This document shows, one piece after another, positions 62,514 through 64,000 of a DNA stretch of 64,000 bases. A program made the translations under genes and the position numbers. A model generated the notes under the pieces. That model worked only from the letters and a program-made list of their open reading frames with translations, was not told where the DNA came from and did not search any database. Numbering within the stretch: the first letter of the stretch is position 1; each line of letters opens with the position of its first letter. The DNA is from Pseudomonas farris (GTDB lineage: Bacteria > Pseudomonadota > Gammaproteobacteria > Pseudomonadales > Pseudomonadaceae): contig NZ_JAHSTV010000005.1 of assembly GCF_019145235.1 (NCBI RefSeq), positions 124,001 to 188,000 on the forward strand, read 5' to 3'.

Positions 62514-63599
62514 TCAGTCGTAGTATCCAACTGTCTTCTTCAAGTGATCCGAATAATCGTAAATCTCATCAACCGAGCCAATCGGATGCCGCGTTTCATT
62601 TTTTTCTTCGTCAAAAATCCCAATGTACTTTTGTGAACGATTGAAATGAAGGCGACAAATCGGCTTGCGATTATTGTCATCGAGCAAGATTCCAAAATAG
62701 CTTTGCGTGTCGCGCTGCACTATTCGTTTAGCGTCCACAACCGCACGAACTACCGCACGGACAATGTGATAACCCTCCAATTCTTCCAGGGTCGTCAGCA
62801 CTTTATCCTCTGATTCGTCACGCTGATCTGTTGGATCACTGCCGCTGGCAGGAACCGGTATCGATGCCAGCGCAGGCTGAATGGTACCCCTCATAGCTGA
62901 TTTGAGCCGGTCATTGATCTGATCATTGAGAAACTGCACAACTGCTTTTCTCGTCAGCTCGTGGAACTGGTCACGGACTTTCTGAGTTATGACCCCGTCG
63001 TACACTCGGGAGGCGAAGACTTTTACAAAGTCGTCATCAGGTTTGATGACCTGCGAAGCAATGACCTTTTTGATCTGACTGACGTATTTCAGCTCGCCTG
63101 CAGCATTGATGATCGAATCCACGTCGAATGCAGACTTGGTGAGCTTGATCAATTCGGGGACGGAGTACTCATCGATATCCAGAAGATCGAGCTCAAGAAA
63201 CGGTTTCTCATCCATCTTGTTGGGCGCATCCAGGTCGGTGAAAAATCTATAGACTTGGCCATTGGTGAGAATAGAGATTCTAGCGCTGGTAACATGGAAA
63301 TAGCGAAATAGCTGGGAGGCGTGATTGATGTGCAGCGACTCGCCTATTTTTTTGCACTCGATGAGGATCTGTACCTCTCCTTCCTTCATGATTGCGTAGT
63401 CAATTTTTTCTCCTTTTTTCGTTCCGACATCGCAAACGAATTCTGGAGTCACCTCACTCGGATCAAAGACATCGTAGCCCAGCACCGTACTGATGAAGGG
63501 CATCACAAAAGCATTTTTAGTCGCCTCCTCCGTCTGAATTGAAGCGCTTTGCAAACGAACCTTGGCGGCTAGGCTTGCTAACTTCTCAAAGAATTCCAT
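62514..63599 (-). CDS. HsdR N-terminal-type (PD-(D/E)XK nuclease-like) protein
   Basis: A 361-residue protein. The N-terminal half resembles type I restriction HsdR_N domains: I-Q-T-E-E-A-T-K-N (Glu25), K-I-D-Y-A-I (Asp67) and I-L-I-E-C-K-K (Glu81, Lys83) make a full PD-(D/E)XK catalytic set; T-N-G-Q-V-Y-R-F-F follows. No helicase or methylase gene is attached. The C-terminal part (about 270-361) has an I-C-R-L-H-F-N-R-S-Q-K-Y-I segment I cannot assign. Function unknown, possibly defence. Start at 63599; upstream codons of the same frame are not supported. Confidence 0.82.
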   Translation of the reverse strand: MEFFEKLASLAAKVRLQSASIQTEEATKNAFVMPFISTVLGYDVFDPSEVTPEFVCDVGTKKGEKIDYAIMKEGEVQILIECKKIGESLHINHASQLFRYFHVTSARISILTNGQVYRFFTDLDAPNKMDEKPFLELDLLDIDEYSVPELIKLTKSAFDVDSIINAAGELKYVSQIKKVIASQVIKPDDDFVKVFASRVYDGVITQKVRDQFHELTRKAVVQFLNDQINDRLKSAMRGTIQPALASIPVPASGSDPTDQRDESEDKVLTTLEELEGYHIVRAVVRAVVDAKRIVQRDTQSYFGILLDDNNRKPICRLHFNRSQKYIGIFDEEKNETRHPIGSVDEIYDYSDHLKKTVGYYD

Positions 63600-63782
63600 G
63601 AGTGACCTCTGACTTGGTTTCGATCCGTGTGTTGGCATACTGGCAAATTGACTACCATTTGATACTAGACACAAACCGGCACAAAGAAAGATTCCAATCA
63701 AAGATTCCAGACGCAAACAAGTCCTTAGCCGCAACTCCGGGCGAAGGGTGCGAGCAACCAATTTACAAACTGGCATCAACCC

Positions 63783-63929
63783 TCACTGCTTATCACTACC
63801 CTTCTCCTGCATCTGCACCGAAGACTTGGTGCCGTCAGTATTGTCTTTAGTCTCGTTATCCGAGTTATCGAAGCAGCCCTGCAGCGCAAGCAGGCAGCAA
63901 CAAAGGTAAAACGTGCGGGCGAGGTTCAT
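63783..63929 (-). CDS. Small lipoprotein, unknown
   Basis: A 48-residue precursor: Cys-rich signal peptide (Y-L-C-C-C-L-L-A-L-Q-G-C) with a lipobox L-Q-G-C, then a short hydrophilic D/N/T/K-rich tail. Start taken at M-N-L-A-R-T (63929). Resembles short entericidin-like or lipoprotein leaders only in general form. About 180 bases lie between it and the HsdR_N-like gene, with nothing else visible. Confidence 0.6.
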   Translation of the reverse strand: MNLARTFYLCCCLLALQGCFDNSDNETKDNTDGTKSSVQMQEKGSDKQ

Positions 63930-64000
63930 GCTGTTCTCCAGTTTCAGGGGCTTGAAGTAGTGACCCATGTCGGTGGAAATGGTTGCGACTTTTTCGGCGC

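Noticed and set aside
1..64000. CRISPR arrays, insertion sequences, integrases, rRNA genes
   Set aside because: No regularly spaced direct repeats, transposase or integrase motifs, or rRNA segments were seen; the repeated palindromes are REP elements.

Overview
The window reads as chromosome of a fluorescent-group Pseudomonas. The support is the purC-MBL-bamC-dapA-gcvR-bcp gene order, the algU-mucA-mucB-mucD-nadB region, phaG, the tctDE/opdH/tctCBA citrate system, and many paired REP palindromes of the 'gtgggagcgggcttgctcgcga' type. Base composition is fairly high in G+C throughout, but the left end (about 1-1900) and the region right of about 58.5 kb are visibly more A+T-rich, which suggests accessory DNA there.

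Layout. (1) 1-11.6 kb, minus strand: a two-partner secretion / contact-dependent inhibition locus with the outer-membrane transporter CdiB, a 2948-residue CdiA-type effector with a variable C-terminal toxin after an AENN motif, and a candidate immunity gene. (2) 12.1-20.3 kb: tRNA-Ser(CGA) and housekeeping genes (purC, MBL-fold hydrolase, bamC, dapA, gcvR, bcp, a PerM-type permease, tusA-like, bepA-like). (3) 20.3-29 kb: the envelope-stress operon algU-mucA-mucB and mucD (no mucC), with two well-formed AlgU promoters, then nadB, ygfX, sdhE, ygfZ and an HDOD gene. (4) 29-36.8 kb: the TctDE two-component system divergent from an OprD-family porin, TctC, TctB, TctA and an AbrB-family membrane protein, together a tricarboxylate uptake system. 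(5) 36.9-39.8 kb: ung, a 3-hydroxyisobutyryl-CoA hydrolase and two paralogous Tyr-rich lipoproteins.

(6) 39.97-50.06 kb: a guanidine-assimilation cluster. A near-consensus sigma-54 promoter and a guanidine-I (ykkC) riboswitch precede an ABC transporter, two DUF1989 proteins (carboxyguanidine deiminase subunits), a biotin-dependent 'urea carboxylase' that is most likely guanidine carboxylase, and allophanate hydrolase. Together these would convert guanidine to ammonia and CO2. A REP pair sits in-frame inside the carboxylase gene. (7) 50.1-52.6 kb: a CWC protein, rsuA, phaG and tRNA-Gly(CCC). (8) 52.8-58.5 kb: a small membrane protein and a five-gene haem-copper oxidase operon whose subunit II carries two tandem cytochrome c domains and which has two subunit-III-like genes. 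(9) 58.8-64 kb: small accessory genes, namely an orphan protein, hicAB, trans-aconitate methyltransferase (tam), two PixA/AidA-family proteins, an orphan HsdR-N-type nuclease-like protein and a small lipoprotein.

No CRISPR array, insertion sequence, integrase or rRNA was seen. All functions are read from sequence motifs and remembered family features; no database search was run.
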